NCBI GenBank assembly: GCA_032249575.1
Contig: JAVVHL010000082.1
Span: 1 to 5,560, forward strand
Direction: 5' to 3'
Length of the DNA: 5,560 nucleotides
Origin: Calditenuis sp032249575
GTDB taxonomy: Archaea > Thermoproteota > Nitrososphaeria_A > Caldarchaeales > Calditenuaceae
This document shows, one piece after another, positions 3,701 through 5,560 of the stretch. The notes under the pieces were generated by a model. The model saw only the letters and a program-made list of their open reading frames with translations. It ran no database searches and had not been told where the DNA came from. A program made the position numbers and the translations under genes. The first letter of the stretch is position 1, and each line of letters starts with the position of its first letter.

Positions 3701-5560
3701 TTGGGGCTGAACTACCGCGAAGTGGGCCTGAAGGTGGGCCTCGAGATCCACAGGCAGCTGGACACGAGGACCAAGCTCTTCTGCGACTGCCCCACCGAGC
3801 CCAGGACCACAGGAAGGACCGTAGAGTTCGTGAGGAGGTTGAGGGAGGCCCAGAGCGAGCTGGGAGAGGTCGATCCGGCTGCGAGGTTCGAGATGAGGCG
3901 CGCCAGGACCGTCGTCTACCGGGCCGACCTCGGATCGGTCTGTCTGGTCGAGATGGACGAGGAGCCGCCCCACGAGCTGAACAGGGAGGCCCTCAGGACC
4001 GCGCTCACTTTCGCTGCGATGGTGGGCGCCAGGCCCGTCGACGAGGTGCACGTGATGAGGAAGATCGTCATAGACGGCTCCAACACGACCGGGTTCCAGA
4101 GGACGTGCGTCGTAGCTGTAGGAGGGTCCGTCAAGGTAGGAGGGAAGGTCGTGCCGATACAGACGATAACGCTCGAGGAGGACGCGGCGAGGCTCGTCGA
4201 GCAGAGGGACGGGACCGTCGTCTACGACCTCTCGAGGCTCGGGATACCGCTGATAGAGATCTCCACCGCACCGGTCATCGAGGATCCGAGGGAGGCCTAC
4301 GAGGTGGCGCTGGCGATAGGGAGGCTCCTCAGGGCAACGGGTAAGGTGAAGAGGGGGATAGGGACAGTGAGGCAGGACCTGAACATCTCCATCGCCGGGA
4401 GCGGGCTGGTGGAGGTGAAGGGAGTCCAGGAGCTGGAGGACCTGCCCAAGGTGATCGATTACGAGGTCAGAAGGCTGCTGCACCTGGAGCGGGTCAGGGA
4501 CGAGCTGAGGTCGAGGGGCGTAAGGCCGGAGGCGGTCAGGTCCGAAAGGCTCAGGGACCTCACGCACCTCTTCTCCTCCAGCAAGAGCAGGCTGATCTCC
4601 GGTGCGCTCTCCAAGGGATGGAGGGTGATGGGCGTCAGGCTCCCAGGGTTCGCGGGCCTCCTCGGAGGAGGTGACGTCAGGCTCGGCAAGGAGCTCTCCG
4701 ACTACGCGAAGGCATGGGCCGGTGTTGAGGGCATACTCCACTCCGACGAGCTGCCGGGCTACGGGATAACGAAGGAGGAGGTGGACGCCGTGAGGCGGGA
4801 GCTCTCTTGCGGCGAAGCCGACGCCTTCGTCCTCGTGACAGGCCCTGAGAGGAAATGCATCGATGCGTTGGAGGCAGTTCTGGAGAGGGCCTCCGTCGCG
4901 GTCGAGACGGTGCCCGATGAGACGAGGGGGGCCAGGCCCGACGGCACGACGCAGTACCTGAGGCCGCGTCCAGGTTCGGCGAGGATGTACCCTGAGACCG
5001 ACGTCCCTCCGGTGAGGATCAGCAGGGAGATGCTGGAGGAGATAGCCCGATCCCTTCCGAGGCCCCTCGAGGAGCTGGCCGAAGAGCTCTCGAGGAACTA
5101 CGGCCTCTCGAGGCAGCTGGCGTGGGAGCTGATCGACGGCGAAATTGTGGAGGACTTCCTCTCCCTCGTCGGTACAGGCGTTGCGCCCTCCTTCATCGCT
5201 AGCCTCCTCACCGAGGTGATGAAGGACCTGAGGCGTCAGGGCGTGAGGGTCGAGAACGTCGAGATCGACGCGATCCGCAGGTACCTCGAGCTGGTGGCCG
5301 AGGGGAGGACCGCCAAGGAATCGGCGAGGGAGGTACTGGTCTATCTGGCTGGAAATCCTGGGTCGAGCGTCGAGGACGCCCTGGAAGCCCTCGGGCTCCT
5401 GGCACCTCCGCTGGAGGAGGTCGAGAGGACGGTCGACGAGCTGGTGAGGGAGATGCTGCCGAGGCTCGGAGGGCGCGACCCCTTCGGACCGATAATGGGG
5501 GAGCTGATGAAGAGGTACAGGGGAAGGGTCGACGGCGCTGTTCTTAGCAGGCTTCTGCGG
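3701..5560 (+). CDS. gatE: Glu-tRNA(Gln) amidotransferase subunit E, C-terminus cut by window end
   Basis: GatE with GatD converts Glu-tRNA(Gln) to Gln-tRNA(Gln) in archaea. GatD releases ammonia from an amino donor; GatE binds the tRNA, activates the glutamyl group with ATP and amidates it. The 620 codons show GLEIHRQLDT (13-22), LFCDCP (26-31), ADLGSVCLVEMDEEPPHE (75-92), RKIVIDGSNTTGFQRT (120-135), DLSRLGIPLIEIST (176-189), GIGTVRQDLNISI (219-231) and VEVKGVQELEDLP (237-249). Next is the inserted AspRS-like (GAD) domain, roughly 265-400, with LLGGGDVRLGKELSDYA (320-336); GatB lacks this domain, so the call is GatE. Then come ARPDGTTQYLRPRPGSARMY (411-430), PETDVPPVRI (431-440) and the helical plus YqeY-like tail that contacts tRNA (about 455-620). 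No internal stop occurs. The tail RYRGRVDGAVLSRLLR is close to the usual end, so only a few residues should be missing. The start is TTG 3701, with GTG 3722 as a less likely alternative. The partner gatD is not in the window. Confidence 0.96.
   Translation, partial: MGLNYREVGLKVGLEIHRQLDTRTKLFCDCPTEPRTTGRTVEFVRRLREAQSELGEVDPAARFEMRRARTVVYRADLGSVCLVEMDEEPPHELNREALRTALTFAAMVGARPVDEVHVMRKIVIDGSNTTGFQRTCVVAVGGSVKVGGKVVPIQTITLEEDAARLVEQRDGTVVYDLSRLGIPLIEISTAPVIEDPREAYEVALAIGRLLRATGKVKRGIGTVRQDLNISIAGSGLVEVKGVQELEDLPKVIDYEVRRLLHLERVRDELRSRGVRPEAVRSERLRDLTHLFSSSKSRLISGALSKGWRVMGVRLPGFAGLLGGGDVRLGKELSDYAKAWAGVEGILHSDELPGYGITKEEVDAVRRELSCGEADAFVLVTGPERKCIDALEAVLERASVAVETVPDETRGARPDGTTQYLRPRPGSARMYPETDVPPVRISREMLEEIARSLPRPLEELAEELSRNYGLSRQLAWELIDGEIVEDFLSLVGTGVAPSFIASLLTEVMKDLRRQGVRVENVEIDAIRRYLELVAEGRTAKESAREVLVYLAGNPGSSVEDALEALGLLAPPLEEVERTVDELVREMLPRLGGRDPFGPIMGELMKRYRGRVDGAVLSRLLR

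Noticed and set aside
3664..4344. Plus-strand open frame of 226 codons starting GTG 3664
   Set aside because: It is another reading frame of gatE. The product is an Arg/Gly-rich shadow sequence, while the gatE frame carries all conserved motifs.
3617..4741. Long open frame of 374 codons on the minus strand
   Set aside because: It is antisense to gatE, which has continuous family motifs. The product is rich in Pro, Leu, Arg and His with no recognisable domain, as expected for a shadow frame in GC-rich DNA.

Overview
The window is archaeal. It encodes GatE, the archaea-specific subunit of the GatDE Glu-tRNA(Gln) amidotransferase, together with ribosomal proteins eL19 and uL18. eL19 occurs only in archaea and eukaryotes, and this uL18 has the archaeal form. 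The DNA is GC-rich. Arginine is read mostly from AGG, isoleucine often from ATA, and the proteins are rich in Arg, Glu, Val and Leu, as is common in thermophilic archaea. The exact lineage cannot be fixed by eye. A high-GC member of the TACK/Korarchaeota side or a deep thermophilic lineage would fit, but this is a guess.

Layout. (1) Positions 31-2557, plus strand: a compact three-gene operon for an ABC-2 type exporter, with one ATPase followed by two different six-helix permeases. The genes are 3 nt apart and then overlap by 20 nt. (2) Positions 2581-3565, minus strand: rpl19e then rpl18, 4 nt apart, with rpl18 ending 23 nt from the end of the transporter operon (convergent). (3) Positions 3566-3700: a divergent intergenic region with candidate promoters for rpl19e (minus) and gatE (plus), a perfect 10-bp palindrome and a 7-bp inverted repeat. 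(4) Position 3701 to the window end, plus strand: gatE with a TTG start, 620 codons present and no stop yet. This is close to the usual family length, so only a short C-terminal piece should be missing.

How the genes work together. eL19, uL18 and GatE all serve translation: two large-subunit proteins, and the enzyme that makes Gln-tRNA(Gln) from misacylated Glu-tRNA(Gln). The exporter is functionally separate. Its two permeases probably pair into one membrane channel driven by a dimer of the ATPase; the substrate cannot be read from the sequence.

The most notable points are these. The rpl19e-rpl18 pair is detached from the usual archaeal spc-type cluster: no rps5 follows and no rpl32e precedes within the window. 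eL19 has a shortened central basic segment. The exporter ATPase lacks the usual Q-loop glutamine. A palindrome overlaps the TATA-like box of rpl19e. I found no CRISPR array, mobile element, tRNA, rRNA or convincing undescribed multi-gene system.
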